Of a stretch of DNA of 64,000 bases, positions 34,854-44,151 are shown one piece after another; positions within the stretch are counted from its first letter, which is position 1; every line of letters starts with the position of its first letter. A program made the translations under genes and the position numbers. This stretch comes from Nitratireductor mangrovi (GTDB lineage: Bacteria > Pseudomonadota > Alphaproteobacteria > Rhizobiales > Rhizobiaceae), in assembly GCF_007922615.2 (NCBI RefSeq), contig NZ_CP042301.2, positions 1,736,001 to 1,800,000 of the forward strand, written 5' to 3'. The notes beneath the pieces were generated by a model. That model was not told the origin of the DNA, did not search any database, and was given only the letters and a program-made list of their open reading frames with translations.

Positions 34854-35285
34854 TCAGTTCTCTACAATGATGCGCGTATTGCCGGGTCCGGCCTGCCTGA
34901 CCAGCGCGAAGAGACGCCTGGCATTGTCTGTATGCAGCCGTACGCAGCCATGCGACGCGGGACGACCGAGGCGGCTCACGGCATTGGTGCCGTGGATGGC
35001 ATATCCACCGTGATAGAAGATCGAATACGGCATTGGCGACATGTCGTATTTGCGCGAATGCCACATCCTGTGCATCCGGTACGGTCGGAACTCTCCCGGC
35101 GGCGTAATGTAGCCGGAGCGCGCGGTCGACACCTTCCAGGTATGGATGACACGGCCATGCTTCGTCACGGTCATGGTCTGCTCGGCAATGTTGACCTTCG
35201 CAACGATGCTCGCCGCCAGCCCGGTTTGCACGGACCCCAGCAGCACGGCCGCGGCCGACATGAACCCGATCAGCCAGTTTCTCAT
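34854..35285 (-). CDS. L,D-transpeptidase (YkuD domain), exported
   Basis: A 143-residue protein with a signal peptide (MRNWLIGFMSAAAVLLGSVQTGLA), followed by a small YkuD domain. The catalytic motif is complete: YAIHGTNAVSRLGRPASHGCVRLH, with His in IHGT and the nucleophile Cys in SHGC. Such enzymes crosslink peptidoglycan or attach proteins to it in the periplasm. A homologous gene lies divergently at 35.4-35.9 kb and shares most of its core, so the two arose by duplication. The segment STARSGYITPPGEF resembles the substrate-side loop of the family. Confidence 0.9.
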   Translation of the reverse strand: MRNWLIGFMSAAAVLLGSVQTGLAASIVAKVNIAEQTMTVTKHGRVIHTWKVSTARSGYITPPGEFRPYRMHRMWHSRKYDMSPMPYSIFYHGGYAIHGTNAVSRLGRPASHGCVRLHTDNARRLFALVRQAGPGNTRIIVEN

Positions 35286-35432
35286 ATTCTCAACCCTTGT
35301 TACGCCCTGTAACGTAAGCTTATGATCGCCTTTCTGAACGGTAAGTGAACAGCATTACACATCGTCGGCGGTCAAACCGTTAAGGATGCGGCGTGCCTGA
35401 CGAAAAGTTGAAGGGCTCGTAACGGGAAAGAA

Positions 35433-35924
35433 ATGACCGGCCGGTATAGGCTGCCTGTGTTGATACCGGTGCGTGGATTGGGGGTTGGTTCGATGTTGCG
35501 TTTGCTTGTTGCTTTTGCCCTGCTGGGCTTTTTTGTGGTTTCCACGCCAGTCGATGCTGTCGCCGCGAGGTTGATCGCCAAGGTTGACCTGTCGTCGCAG
35601 ACAATGACGGTCGTGCATCGCGGCCAGGTCAAATATCGCTGGAAGGTTTCGACAGCTCGGCGCGGCAAGGTGACGCCGGTCGGCACATGGCGCGCCAAAT
35701 GGCTGTCGCGCCACCATCGCTCGAGCCGCTACAACAACGCGCCGATGCCCTACTCGATCTTCTACAACGGCAACTACGCCATCCATGGCACCAACCAGGT
35801 CAAGCGCCTGGGTCGTCCCGCTTCGGCCGGTTGCATCCGCCTGCACCCGTCCAACGCGGCGATCCTGTTCCGCCTCGTGCAGCGCGAAGGGTTGAAGAAC
35901 ATGATGGTTATGGTCCGCCGCTGA
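35433..35924 (+). CDS. L,D-transpeptidase (YkuD domain), exported; paralogue of the neighbour
   Basis: A protein of up to 163 residues with a hydrophobic export signal (LRLLVAFALLGFFVV) and the YkuD catalytic motif YAIHGTNQVKRLGRPASAGCIRLH. The ATG at 35433 has GGGAAAG before it; the in-frame ATG at 35493, after GGGGG, would give 143 residues, exactly the length of the divergent paralogue. Both are plausible. The mature core shares the order TMTV-HRG/KHG, W-KVSTAR and APMPYSIFY with the neighbour. It probably acts on peptidoglycan in the periplasm. Confidence 0.88.
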   Translation: MTGRYRLPVLIPVRGLGVGSMLRLLVAFALLGFFVVSTPVDAVAARLIAKVDLSSQTMTVVHRGQVKYRWKVSTARRGKVTPVGTWRAKWLSRHHRSSRYNNAPMPYSIFYNGNYAIHGTNQVKRLGRPASAGCIRLHPSNAAILFRLVQREGLKNMMVMVRR

Positions 35925-35931
35925 CGGCGCC

Positions 35932-36285
35932 CTAGACGATCATCAGCATCAGCCGGTAGGTGACGAGCGCGATGACCGCAAACATCGCGTTCGAGGTGAG
36001 CACGTCCGCCCAGGGCAATCGTTTGGGTCCGAAGTAGTATTTCAGGCCTACACTCGGCGCCACCGTCAGCCAGATGAAGGCCAGAAGCCAGCCGGCCAAG
36101 CCGCCGACGGCGAGGATCGCCGGCACCGGGATCATATAGATCACCGACCAGAGATGCTTGCCGGGCTTGCCGGCGAGCATGGCAAACGGCACGCGTTTGG
36201 TGAGATAGAGGATCACCCACAGCCCGAGGCATCCGCCGACGCCCGCGGCGACGACGGCGATCCATATACCAAAGCTTGCATACAT
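35932..36285 (-). CDS. Hypothetical four-helix membrane protein
   Basis: A 117-residue protein with about four hydrophobic helices: residues 5-28 (GIWIAVVAAGVGGCLGLWVILYL), 46-68, 70-78 with the following stretch, and 95-116 (NAMFAVIALVTYRLMLMIV). Short polar loops contain KRVPFAMLAGKPGKH and YYFGPKRLPWADV. I do not recognise the family. It ends 7 bases from the end of the convergent transpeptidase gene and is divergent from the ABC importer operon. Confidence 0.7.
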   Translation of the reverse strand: MYASFGIWIAVVAAGVGGCLGLWVILYLTKRVPFAMLAGKPGKHLWSVIYMIPVPAILAVGGLAGWLLAFIWLTVAPSVGLKYYFGPKRLPWADVLTSNAMFAVIALVTYRLMLMIV

Positions 36286-36440
36286 TTCTTTTCTCCCGTG
36301 CTCGCCAGAACCCTGCGCATTTCATATCCCCTGCGCCGCGGCCACGATAGATTTGGGCCAGCGGAACAATCGCGATTTACTCGCGATGGGATTCGCGCTT
36401 TGATCGCAGCCGATCCGAACCGAGAGTGGGAGCAACAACA

Positions 36441-37922
36441 ATGAAAACAGCAAAATCCGTGCTGGCGGCCGTGGCGTTCGCGCTGGCTTCGACCACCGCC
36501 TCGCTGGCCGCGCGCACCGATATCGTGGTGGGCGTGGTGCTCGAGCCGCCGCATCTCGACCCGACCGCGGGCGCCGCCGCGGCGATCGATGAGGTGGTTT
36601 ATGCCAACGTCTTCGAGGGCCTGACGCGCATCGGCTCCGGCGGCGAGGTTCGTCCGGCGCTCGCCGAGAGCTGGGAGATTTCCGACGACGGCAAGACCTA
36701 CACCTTCAAGCTGCGCTCCGGCGTGAAGTTCCACGATGGCACCGACTTTACAGCCGACGACGTGAAATTCTCGCTCGACCGCGCCATGGCCGAGGAGTCG
36801 ACCAATGCGCAAAAGGGCCTGTTCGCGGCGATCGACAGCGTCGAGGTGGTCGACCCGACCACGGTGAAGGTGATGCTGAAGAACCCGCAAGGGTCGTTTC
36901 TCTACAATATGGGCTGGGGCGACGCCGTGATCGTTGCGCCGGAATCGGCCGAAGGCAACAAGGAAAAGCCGGTCGGAACCGGCCCGTTCAAGTTCGACGA
37001 ATGGGCCAAGGGATCGGCGATCAGGCTGTCCAAGGCCGACGGCTACTGGGGTGATGCCGTGGCGCTCGACAAGGTCGAGTTCCGCATCATTCCCGATGCC
37101 GCGGCCGCCGTGCCCGCGCTCTTGACCGGCGACGTGCACGCCTTTCCGAACATGCCGGCAGGCGATGCACTGCCGCAGATCCAGGCCGATCCCCGCTTCG
37201 AGGTCGTGATCGGCTCGACGGAAGGCGAGACGATCCTCTCGACGAACAACGGCAAAGAGCCCTTCAACAATCTCAAGGTGCGCCAGGCGATCGCCCACGC
37301 GCTCGACCGGGAAGCCATCATCGCCGGCAACGGTTCCGGCTACGGCACGCCGATCGGCTCGCATTTCTCGCCCGGCAACGAAGCCTATGTCGATCTGACC
37401 GGCACCTATCCGCACGATGTCGAGAAGGCCAAGGCGCTGTTGAAGGAAGCCGGCTTCGAGAACGGCTTTTCCGCCACGCTGAAGCTGCCGCCGCCGTCCT
37501 ATGCCCGCGACGGCGGCCAGATCGTCGCCTCGCAGTTGCGCGAGGTTGGCATCGAGCTCGAACTCATCCCGGTCGAATGGGCGCAATGGCTCGACCAGGT
37601 CTTCAAGGCCAAGGACTACGACCTGACGATCGTTTCGCACACCGAGCCGAACGACATCGGCATCTATGCGCGCGATGACTATTATTTCGCCTACGATAAC
37701 CCCGACTTCGACGCCGTGATCGCCGAGCTCGACGTGACCTCCGACCAGGCCAAGCGCAACGAGCTCTACAAGAAGGCGCAGGAGATCATCGCCAAGGACG
37801 CCGTCAACGGCTTCATGTTCCAGCTGCCGAAGATCGGCGTCTGGGACGCCAAGCTGGAAGGCATGTGGGAGAACTCGCCGGTGCAGGCGACCGACCTGAC
37901 CGGGGTGAAGTGGACGGACTGA
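36441..37922 (+). CDS. ABC transporter substrate-binding protein, peptide/opine type (SBP_bac_5)
   Basis: A 493-residue periplasmic binding protein. The signal peptide is MKTAKSVLAAVAFALASTTASLAA. The family 5 signature region reads NVFEGLTRIGSGGEVRPALAESWEISDDGKTYTFKLRSGVKFHDG partly, with FTADDVKFSLDRA following, and VRQAIAHALDREAII later. These bind peptides, opines, nickel chelates or sugars. It is the first gene of an importer operon (binding protein, two permeases, one fused ATPase). Two strong hairpins follow it before the permease gene, which probably raise its relative expression. The ligand is unknown. Confidence 0.9.
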   Translation: MKTAKSVLAAVAFALASTTASLAARTDIVVGVVLEPPHLDPTAGAAAAIDEVVYANVFEGLTRIGSGGEVRPALAESWEISDDGKTYTFKLRSGVKFHDGTDFTADDVKFSLDRAMAEESTNAQKGLFAAIDSVEVVDPTTVKVMLKNPQGSFLYNMGWGDAVIVAPESAEGNKEKPVGTGPFKFDEWAKGSAIRLSKADGYWGDAVALDKVEFRIIPDAAAAVPALLTGDVHAFPNMPAGDALPQIQADPRFEVVIGSTEGETILSTNNGKEPFNNLKVRQAIAHALDREAIIAGNGSGYGTPIGSHFSPGNEAYVDLTGTYPHDVEKAKALLKEAGFENGFSATLKLPPPSYARDGGQIVASQLREVGIELELIPVEWAQWLDQVFKAKDYDLTIVSHTEPNDIGIYARDDYYFAYDNPDFDAVIAELDVTSDQAKRNELYKKAQEIIAKDAVNGFMFQLPKIGVWDAKLEGMWENSPVQATDLTGVKWTD

Positions 37923-37931
37923 CCGGATCCG

Positions 37932-38059
37932 GGCTTCCTCCCCTTCGCGGGGAGGAAGCCGCTTGATGCAGTGGGACCGGCATCGGCCGAGCATGGCCGC
38001 TGAACTCGCTGCCGGTTCCGATCGCCTTCGGCCCTTGGCCTCCCTCCCCTGCGGGAGGG
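37932..38059 (+). repeat. Two intercistronic hairpins between binding-protein and permease genes
   Basis: The first is GGCTTCCTCCCC / GGGGAGGAAGCC (12 pairs, loop TTCGC, 37932-37960), and the second is CCCTCCC / GGGAGGG (38042-38059). They resemble REP-like extragenic palindromes. In importer operons such structures stabilise the upstream mRNA, so the binding protein is made in excess over the permeases; they may also weaken read-through. Confidence 0.75.
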
Positions 38060-38074
38060 GAATCACCTGATACG

Positions 38075-39019
38075 ATGACCGCATTCCTCCTCAAACGCCT
38101 CGCCATCGGCTTTGCGACCTTGTTGCTGGCCTCGATCGTCGTGTTCTCGGTGCTGGAGATCTTGCCCGGCGATCCCGCGCAGCTGATGCTGGGCATGAAC
38201 GCGACCGAGGATGCGTTGCAGGCGCTGCGCGAGCAGATGGGGCTCAACAAGCCGCTACTGACCCGCTATCTCGACTGGGTGGGCGGCTTGCTGGTCGGCG
38301 ATTTCGGACGCTCCTTCACCTATTCGAGCCCGGTCATCGAACTGGTCGGCGAGCGCGCCGTGGTTTCCCTGCCGCTGGCGGTCATGGCGCTGGTGTTGTC
38401 GACCGTCATTGCCATTCCTGTCGGCCTTTTTGCCGCCTCGCGCCGCGGTCGCGCCGCCGATACGGTCGCGATGGGCACGGCCCAGTTCGGCGTTGCCGTG
38501 CCCAATTTCTGGTTCGCGCTGATTTTGATCTACATCTTTGCGGTCTGGCTGCGGCTGGTGCCCGCCGGCGGCTTCCCCGGCTGGCAAGCCGGGCTGTGGC
38601 CCGGGATCAAGTCCCTGCTGCTGCCTGCGATTGCCCTCGCCCTGCCGCAGGCCGCGATCCTGTCCCGCGTGACCCGTTCCGCGCTCCTGGAAGTGCTCGG
38701 CGAGGATTACATCCGCACGGCGCGCGCCAAGGGGATGCCGCGCCGCTACGTGCTCTGGCGCCATGCGCTCAGAAACGCCATGATCCCGGTGCTGACCATC
38801 CTCGGCCTCCAGTTCGCCTTCCTGCTCGCTGGCACCATCATCATCGAGAATGTCTTTTACCTGCCGGGGCTCGGACGGCTCGTCTTTCAGGCCATCACCC
38901 AGCGCGACCTGATCGTGGTCGAAGGGGTCGTCATGCTGCTCGTTGCCAGCGTGGTGATCGTGAACATTCTCGTCGACATCTGCTACGCGATGGTCGACCC
39001 GCGGCTGAGGACACGCTGA
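38075..39019 (+). CDS. ABC transporter permease (DppB type)
   Basis: A 314-residue inner membrane permease with about six helices. It starts with the type-B hallmark MTAFLLKRLAIGFATLLLASIVVFSVLEILPGDPA partly, then the cytoplasmic EAA-like loop DYIRTARAKGMPRRYVLWRHALRNAMIP. It partners with the next permease to form the membrane pore of the family 5 importer. Its TGA shares one base with the ATG of the second permease (TGATG). Confidence 0.92.
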   Translation: MTAFLLKRLAIGFATLLLASIVVFSVLEILPGDPAQLMLGMNATEDALQALREQMGLNKPLLTRYLDWVGGLLVGDFGRSFTYSSPVIELVGERAVVSLPLAVMALVLSTVIAIPVGLFAASRRGRAADTVAMGTAQFGVAVPNFWFALILIYIFAVWLRLVPAGGFPGWQAGLWPGIKSLLLPAIALALPQAAILSRVTRSALLEVLGEDYIRTARAKGMPRRYVLWRHALRNAMIPVLTILGLQFAFLLAGTIIIENVFYLPGLGRLVFQAITQRDLIVVEGVVMLLVASVVIVNILVDICYAMVDPRLRTR

Positions 39020-39888
39020 TGGCGAGCGAATCCCTCGACCTGCCACAGCCCGAAAAGGGGCTCCTTGCCGCGGCGTTTGCCAATCGGTCCTTCCTCGCCG
39101 GGTTCGTCATCACCGCCCTGATCGCGGCGATGGCGCTCCTCTCCTTCTTCTGGACCCCGTTCGACGTCACCAGGCTCGAGCCGGCCAACCGGATGCAGGG
39201 GCTGTCCTGGACGCATCTCTTCGGCACCGACCATTTCGGCCGCGACATCCTGTCGATGATCATGATCGGCTCTCGCAACTCGATCGCGGTCGCCATCGTC
39301 GCGGTCTGCATCGGCATGGGCATCGGCGTGCCGCTCGGCTGCTGGGCGGCCGCGCGTGGCGGGCTGGTCGACGAGGCGCTGATGCGCTTCAACGACCTCG
39401 TCTTCGCCTTCCCGGCCCTGCTGTCGGCCGTGTTGATCACCGCCATCTTCGGACCTGGCGCCGTCAACGCGATCATCGCCATCGGCCTTTTCTACATCCC
39501 GGTTTTTGCCCGCGTGGCACGTGCCGGCGCGCTATCGCTGTGGCCGCGCGAATTCATCCTTGCCGCCCGCGCCGCCGGCAAGGGCAAGGCGCTGATCACC
39601 ATCGAGCACATCCTGCCCAACATCGCCTCGATCCTGCTCGTTCAGGGCACGATCCAGTTCGCGCTCGGCGTGCTCGCCGAAGCCGGGCTCTCCTATGTCG
39701 GACTCGGCACCCAGCCGCCGATGCCGTCCTGGGGCCGCATGCTCTTCGACGCCCAGACCCGGATGATGGTGGCCCCTCATCTGGCTCTCTTCCCCGGTTT
39801 CGCGATCGTCATCACGGTTCTCGGGCTCAACCTTCTCGGCGACGGTCTGCGCGATGTCCTCGACCCGCGCCTGCGGCGGGAACGCTGA
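39019..39888 (+). CDS. ABC transporter permease (DppC type)
   Basis: A 289-residue inner membrane permease. Typical type-C features are the motif HLFGTDHFGRDILSMIMIGSR after the first helix and the EAA loop EFILAARAAGKGKALITIEHILPNI. The C-terminus ends NLLGDGLRDVLDPRLRR, standard for DppC. The start is coupled to the first permease. The open frame further upstream is an out-of-frame overlap with that gene. Confidence 0.92.
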   Translation: MASESLDLPQPEKGLLAAAFANRSFLAGFVITALIAAMALLSFFWTPFDVTRLEPANRMQGLSWTHLFGTDHFGRDILSMIMIGSRNSIAVAIVAVCIGMGIGVPLGCWAAARGGLVDEALMRFNDLVFAFPALLSAVLITAIFGPGAVNAIIAIGLFYIPVFARVARAGALSLWPREFILAARAAGKGKALITIEHILPNIASILLVQGTIQFALGVLAEAGLSYVGLGTQPPMPSWGRMLFDAQTRMMVAPHLALFPGFAIVITVLGLNLLGDGLRDVLDPRLRRER

Positions 39889-39892
39889 CGAC

Positions 39893-41518
39893 ATGGCGCT
39901 GCTTGAGATCGAAAATCTGCGCCTGTCGATCGGCGACACGCCTATCCTCAGGGATGTAGACCTCGTCATCGGCGCCGGCGAAACGATGGGGCTGGTCGGC
40001 GAATCCGGCTCCGGCAAGTCGATGACGGCACTCACCGTCATGCAATTGCTCCCGAATGCGGCCAGGGCCGAGGGCCGGGTCACCTTTGACGGCATCGACA
40101 TCCTGTCTGCCCCCGAAGCCGCCATGAACCGCCTTCGCGGCGACGACATCGGCATGGTCTTCCAGGAGCCGATGACCGCGCTCAATCCGGTCAAGACCAT
40201 CGGCGAGCAGGTTGCCGAGGGCATTCGCTGGCACACCGGAGCCAACCGCGCCGACGCGGAGGCTTCGGCACGACAAATCCTCGACCGCGTCGGCCTGCCG
40301 GAAAGGCAGTTCCCGCTGTCGCGCTATCCCCACCAGCTTTCAGGCGGCCAGCGCCAGCGTGTCGTGATCGCCATCGCCTGCGCGCTCAAGCCGAAACTCC
40401 TGATCGCCGACGAACCCACCACCGCCCTCGACGTGGTGCTGCAGGCCCAGATCCTCGACCTCTTGCGTGATCTCGTCGCCGAAAACCGCATGGGGCTGCT
40501 GCTGATCAGCCACGACCTTGCCGTCGTCACCGACATGGCCGACCGCGTCACCATCATGCGCCATGGCGAGGTCATGGAGGAAGGCGAGACGGCGCCGACG
40601 CTGTCGGCGCAGGTCCATCCCTACACACGCCAGCTCGCCGAGGCCTCCATGCATGTGCCGGCGCGGCCGCATCGCGACGCCGCCAGGACCGACGCGGCCA
40701 ACCTGCTGGAGGTGCGCGACGTGGTGCGTGACTATCCTGGCCGCCGCGTGTCGCTCCTGAAGGCGCCGGAGCCCTTCCGCGCCGTCGACGGCGTCTCGTT
40801 CTCCATGAAGCCCGGCCAGTCCGTGGCGCTGGTCGGCCGTTCCGGCTGCGGCAAGTCCACGCTCGCCCGCATGATCCTGGCGCTCGACCGGCCGACGGCT
40901 GGCGAAATCGGCTTCCTGGGCGAAACGCTCACCGCCAGGAGCGAGGAGGAACTGAAGCCGGCCCGCCGCAACATGCAGGTGGTGTTCCAGGACCCTTACG
41001 GCTCGTTCAACCCGCGCCACAAGGTCGTGCGGCTGGTGGCGGAGCCGCTGCATCTCCTGGACAAGGCGCCCTCCTCCGCCGAACGCCGCGAGATGGTTGC
41101 GCAGGCGCTCACCGAAGTCGGCCTGCGTGCCGACGACATGGACAAGTATCCGCACGAATTTTCCGGCGGCCAGCGCCAGCGCATCTCGATCGCCCGGGCG
41201 CTTATCACCCGGCCGAAGCTCATCGTCGCCGACGAGCCGGTCTCCGCGCTTGACGTGTCGATCCGTGCGCAGGTGCTGGACCTCTTCGCCGACCTCAACC
41301 AGCGTCTCGGCGTGGCCTATCTCTTCATCACCCACGATCTGACCGTTGCCCGTGCCATCACCGACGAGGTGATGGTGATGCATGACGGAAGGATCGTCGA
41401 GGAAGGTCGCACCGACGCGGTGCTCGACAACCCGCGCTCCGAGGCCGCGAAGGCGCTGGTAGCGGCCGCGCCGGACTTGAGGCGTGCCATCCGCCGCAGG
41501 CTGGTCGAGCAAGGGTGA
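39893..41518 (+). CDS. Fused ABC transporter ATPase (DppD-DppF type, two nucleotide-binding domains)
   Basis: A 541-residue protein with two complete ATPase domains. Domain 1 has Walker A GESGSGKS (about residues 36-43), signature LSGGQRQR and Walker B LLIADEPTTALD. Domain 2 has Walker A GRSGCGKS, signature FSGGQRQR and Walker B LIVADEPVSALD. Each is of the oligopeptide transporter type, and a fusion of both in one gene is common in rhizobia. The ATG at 39893 follows the permease stop by 4 bases. It powers the importer encoded by the three preceding genes. Confidence 0.93.
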   Translation: MALLEIENLRLSIGDTPILRDVDLVIGAGETMGLVGESGSGKSMTALTVMQLLPNAARAEGRVTFDGIDILSAPEAAMNRLRGDDIGMVFQEPMTALNPVKTIGEQVAEGIRWHTGANRADAEASARQILDRVGLPERQFPLSRYPHQLSGGQRQRVVIAIACALKPKLLIADEPTTALDVVLQAQILDLLRDLVAENRMGLLLISHDLAVVTDMADRVTIMRHGEVMEEGETAPTLSAQVHPYTRQLAEASMHVPARPHRDAARTDAANLLEVRDVVRDYPGRRVSLLKAPEPFRAVDGVSFSMKPGQSVALVGRSGCGKSTLARMILALDRPTAGEIGFLGETLTARSEEELKPARRNMQVVFQDPYGSFNPRHKVVRLVAEPLHLLDKAPSSAERREMVAQALTEVGLRADDMDKYPHEFSGGQRQRISIARALITRPKLIVADEPVSALDVSIRAQVLDLFADLNQRLGVAYLFITHDLTVARAITDEVMVMHDGRIVEEGRTDAVLDNPRSEAAKALVAAAPDLRRAIRRRLVEQG

Positions 41519-41659
41519 CCTCCGGCCTGAGGCCCAGCCAAACGGCAATCGATGTCTCGGCGGAGAGCCACTGTCCTGCTTGCCGCGCTCCCGACGCGGG
41601 CGTAGATTCACGATGCGGGGCAGATGCGGCACGGCCTGTTTTTTTGGGGAAGATGGTCC

Positions 41660-42145
41660 ATGCGCGCGATTCATTTCGTGTCAGGTGCGGTCTTGACGCT
41701 TGCGTTGCCGGCGGCAGGACAAGCGGGTGTTGGCGAAAACTACGGCAGCCGGGATCCTGTAGCGTGCCCGCAGGTCGAGGGGGCAGGTCCCACCCTAGAT
41801 GAAGCAGTGGAGCTTTTCCGATGCACAAACGAGATCGAGGCGTCGCACCTGTTCTTAGTCGACGACGTCAGGTTGCAGATTGGAAAGTCGCGCCCTTTCC
41901 AGGACGGCGACAACTACCCTGAGATCGACCGTGCTCTGGCGGTATTCCCGATCCGCGGAGCTTGGACCGAGCATCAGTGCACCAACATCAAGACCTTCCC
42001 GGGGGCCGCGCCGGCGAGTTGTAGGGTTTTCGACAAGACCAACGGCAGCGGCATCTGCTATCGAACCACGTTCGGCGATTGGCGTTGCCAGATGTCAGGC
42101 GCCAGCGCGAATCTGCGTCCGGGCTGGTTCGAGCCGCCGCGCTAG
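41660..42145 (+). CDS. Hypothetical exported cysteine-containing protein
   Basis: A 161-residue protein with a signal peptide (MRAIHFVSGAVLTLALPAAGQA), then a mature part with six cysteines: ACPQ, FRCTNE, HQCTN, SCRVF, GICYRTT and WRCQM. These suggest disulfide bonds in the periplasm. I do not recognise the family. The ATG at 41660 is chosen because it begins the signal peptide; an ATG at 41624 would add 12 residues. It stands alone, 141 bases after the ABC operon. Confidence 0.65.
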   Translation: MRAIHFVSGAVLTLALPAAGQAGVGENYGSRDPVACPQVEGAGPTLDEAVELFRCTNEIEASHLFLVDDVRLQIGKSRPFQDGDNYPEIDRALAVFPIRGAWTEHQCTNIKTFPGAAPASCRVFDKTNGSGICYRTTFGDWRCQMSGASANLRPGWFEPPR

Positions 42146-42169
42146 TGACGGACGCCGCTCCGACCGTGA

Positions 42170-42601
42170 TTATTGCGGGCCGCTGACAAGGTCGGCGGGC
42201 TCCAGTTCCAGCACGTCGAGAGTCCGCTTCAGCAACCGCACCTCGTACTCGCTCAGATCCTCGTCCGACTTGGCGATCTCGGCGAGGTGGCGGGCAAGTT
42301 CGATCCGGCGTTGGCGATCGAGTGTCCGGAACACCGCGAGTGCCTGGGAGCCGCTGGTCTCGTAGCCGAAATCCTGCAGATAGCGGATGACGCCCTTCAG
42401 GCTTTCCTCGCCGATCCCGAACGCGTCGCGACAGATGCGCCGGAACGTCGCGAGTTCCTTTTCGTCTACCGCCCCGTCAGCGAGGATCATCCTGAACAGC
42501 AGCAGCAACTCGGCCGACAGCACCGGGTCATCGGCGACGCGACGAACGGCCGGATCGCCTTCGAACAGCATTCTCAGTTTCGCAAGGAACCCTTCCGACA
42601 T
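42170..42601 (-). CDS. TerB-family protein
   Basis: A 143-residue all-helical protein with a TerB (tellurite resistance B) fold. The acidic signature LLFRMILADGAVDEKELATFRRICRDAFGI partly matches the metal-binding helix of TerB, and a second one occurs in EIAKSDEDLSEYEVRLLKRTLDVL. There is no signal or membrane segment. The ATG at 42601 (MSEGFLAKLRMLFEG) is preferred to the longer arginine-rich frame. TerB-like proteins are often regulatory or stress-linked; none of the other ter genes is nearby, so a tellurite role should not be assumed. Confidence 0.82.
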   Translation of the reverse strand: MSEGFLAKLRMLFEGDPAVRRVADDPVLSAELLLLFRMILADGAVDEKELATFRRICRDAFGIGEESLKGVIRYLQDFGYETSGSQALAVFRTLDRQRRIELARHLAEIAKSDEDLSEYEVRLLKRTLDVLELEPADLVSGPQ

Positions 42602-42780
42602 CGCCCGCCCCTCCTGCGATCGCCCGTTAGCGAAACTAGCCCGGAATCCCGCGCCTGCAAATCTGCCCGAGGCGATCAGCAACCTTCTCCACGGACTTCT
42701 GAGCCGTAGCTGCCGCGGCAAGCGACGCCTGCCGGCACGACGGCCTTCCGCCAAAAGGAAAACCGTCCTAGTGTCGCGAC

Positions 42781-43626
42781 ATGAGCGAGCCACGCGACGC
42801 GCTGCAACTGAAACCCAACTCTTCGGTGCCGGCGGGCTATGACCCCTTCCTGCTGCGGCGCGCCGTGGCGCCCGACCTCGCCCCAGACGTTTTCGGGATC
42901 GCCGGTTATCGCGAAAACGGCTGCCGTCTGCACCATGCGCTCGAGATGGCGCCGCTGGTCGTCCCGCTGATCATCGGTTTCGGCGAGGCGTTCGAGATCG
43001 CTCTCGGGCGCGAGCCGACGAAAAATGACCGTTACAACAGCTTCACCTCCGGCCTTTACCCCGGCTACGTGATGATCAATTCGACCGGGCACGCCGAATG
43101 CATCCAGGTCGACTTCACGCCGCTCGGCGCTTTCCGTTTCTTCGGTATGCCGATGACCGAGATCGCCAGCCGCATGGTCACGCTTGACGATCTTGGCGAT
43201 CGTGCCGTGATCGAGCTGCGGCTGCGGCTCGGCGAGGAAGCCGACTGGCACCGGCGTTTTATCCTCGTGGAGCGCTTCCTGCGCGCGCGCCTTCTCCGCG
43301 CCCGGCGCGAAAGCGCGCCTGTCGCCTGGGCCTACGAGGCCATCCTGCGCGGCCAGGGCAAGGTGCGTGTCGCCGACCTGGCCAGGGCGCTCGACTGGAG
43401 CCGCAAGCATCTCAACCATCGGTTCCAGACCGAAATCGGGCTCGGCCCCAAGGCGGTCGCGCGTATGGTGCGCTTCAACCGGGCACTGGCGATCGCAAGG
43501 ACGCAAGGCAATGACGGCTGGGCGGCGATCGCCGCTGATTGCGGCTACGCCGACCAGGCCCATCTGGTGCGCGAGTTCCGCGAGTTTGCGGGATCCTCAC
43601 CGGGCGCACTACCCGCCTTTCCCTGA
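42781..43626 (+). CDS. AraC-family transcriptional regulator
   Basis: A 281-residue regulator. The N-terminal ~180 residues form a sensor part (HHALEMAPLVVPLIIGFGEAFEIALG; a DUF6597-like layout). The C-terminal AraC domain has two helix-turn-helix motifs: VADLARALDWSRKHLNHRFQTEIGLGPKAVAR and WAAIAADCGYADQAHLVREFREFAGSSPGA. It lies just upstream of the VOC and cupin genes in the same direction (96 bases), so it may control them. Confidence 0.88.
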   Translation: MSEPRDALQLKPNSSVPAGYDPFLLRRAVAPDLAPDVFGIAGYRENGCRLHHALEMAPLVVPLIIGFGEAFEIALGREPTKNDRYNSFTSGLYPGYVMINSTGHAECIQVDFTPLGAFRFFGMPMTEIASRMVTLDDLGDRAVIELRLRLGEEADWHRRFILVERFLRARLLRARRESAPVAWAYEAILRGQGKVRVADLARALDWSRKHLNHRFQTEIGLGPKAVARMVRFNRALAIARTQGNDGWAAIAADCGYADQAHLVREFREFAGSSPGALPAFP

Positions 43627-43722
43627 CGCCACTCCTGGCGAAAGCCCGCGGGTTACATTTCTTCAATACCGTCTCACCTTTCCCGAGCATGATGGGGACA
43701 TCAGACGAGAAAGGATTTCTCC

Positions 43723-44151
43723 ATGCAAACCTACATCGCCATCGAGGCCCCGCGCATCTTCCCTGCCATGCGCTTCAAGAACGCCTCTGAGATGATCGAC
43801 TGGCTCTGCGAGGCGTTCGGCTTCCAGGTCCACGCCAAATATGTGGAAGGCGACAAGGTCGCTCACGCCCAACTCGCCTTCGGCTCGTCCATGATCATGT
43901 GCGGCGACGAGCGCGACAACGCCTATGGCGACCTCGTCGGGTCACCAGATGGGTTGGGCGGAAAATCGCTCTATGTCGCCGTCGACGACCCCGACGCGCT
44001 GTGCGAACGCGCGCGCAAGGCCGGCGCGGAGATCGTCGAGGAGCCGGTGGACCGCGACTACGGCAGCCGCGATTTCGTCTGCCGGGATCCCGAGGGCAAT
44101 ATCTGGTCCTTCGGCACGTATTGGCCCAAGGCGCACGAAGAGGCCGAATGA
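43723..44151 (+). CDS. VOC-family (glyoxalase/bleomycin resistance-like) protein
   Basis: A 142-residue vicinal oxygen chelate protein with two beta-alpha-beta-beta-beta modules. It starts PAMRFKNASEMIDWLCEAFGFQ, the typical glyoxalase-like opening, and ends FVCRDPEGNIWSFGTYWP, the usual C-terminal strand with its metal-site glutamate region. The specific substrate is not apparent. The stop overlaps the start of the cupin gene (ATGA), so the two are coupled. GAAAGGA lies upstream of the ATG. Confidence 0.85.
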   Translation: MQTYIAIEAPRIFPAMRFKNASEMIDWLCEAFGFQVHAKYVEGDKVAHAQLAFGSSMIMCGDERDNAYGDLVGSPDGLGGKSLYVAVDDPDALCERARKAGAEIVEEPVDRDYGSRDFVCRDPEGNIWSFGTYWPKAHEEAE

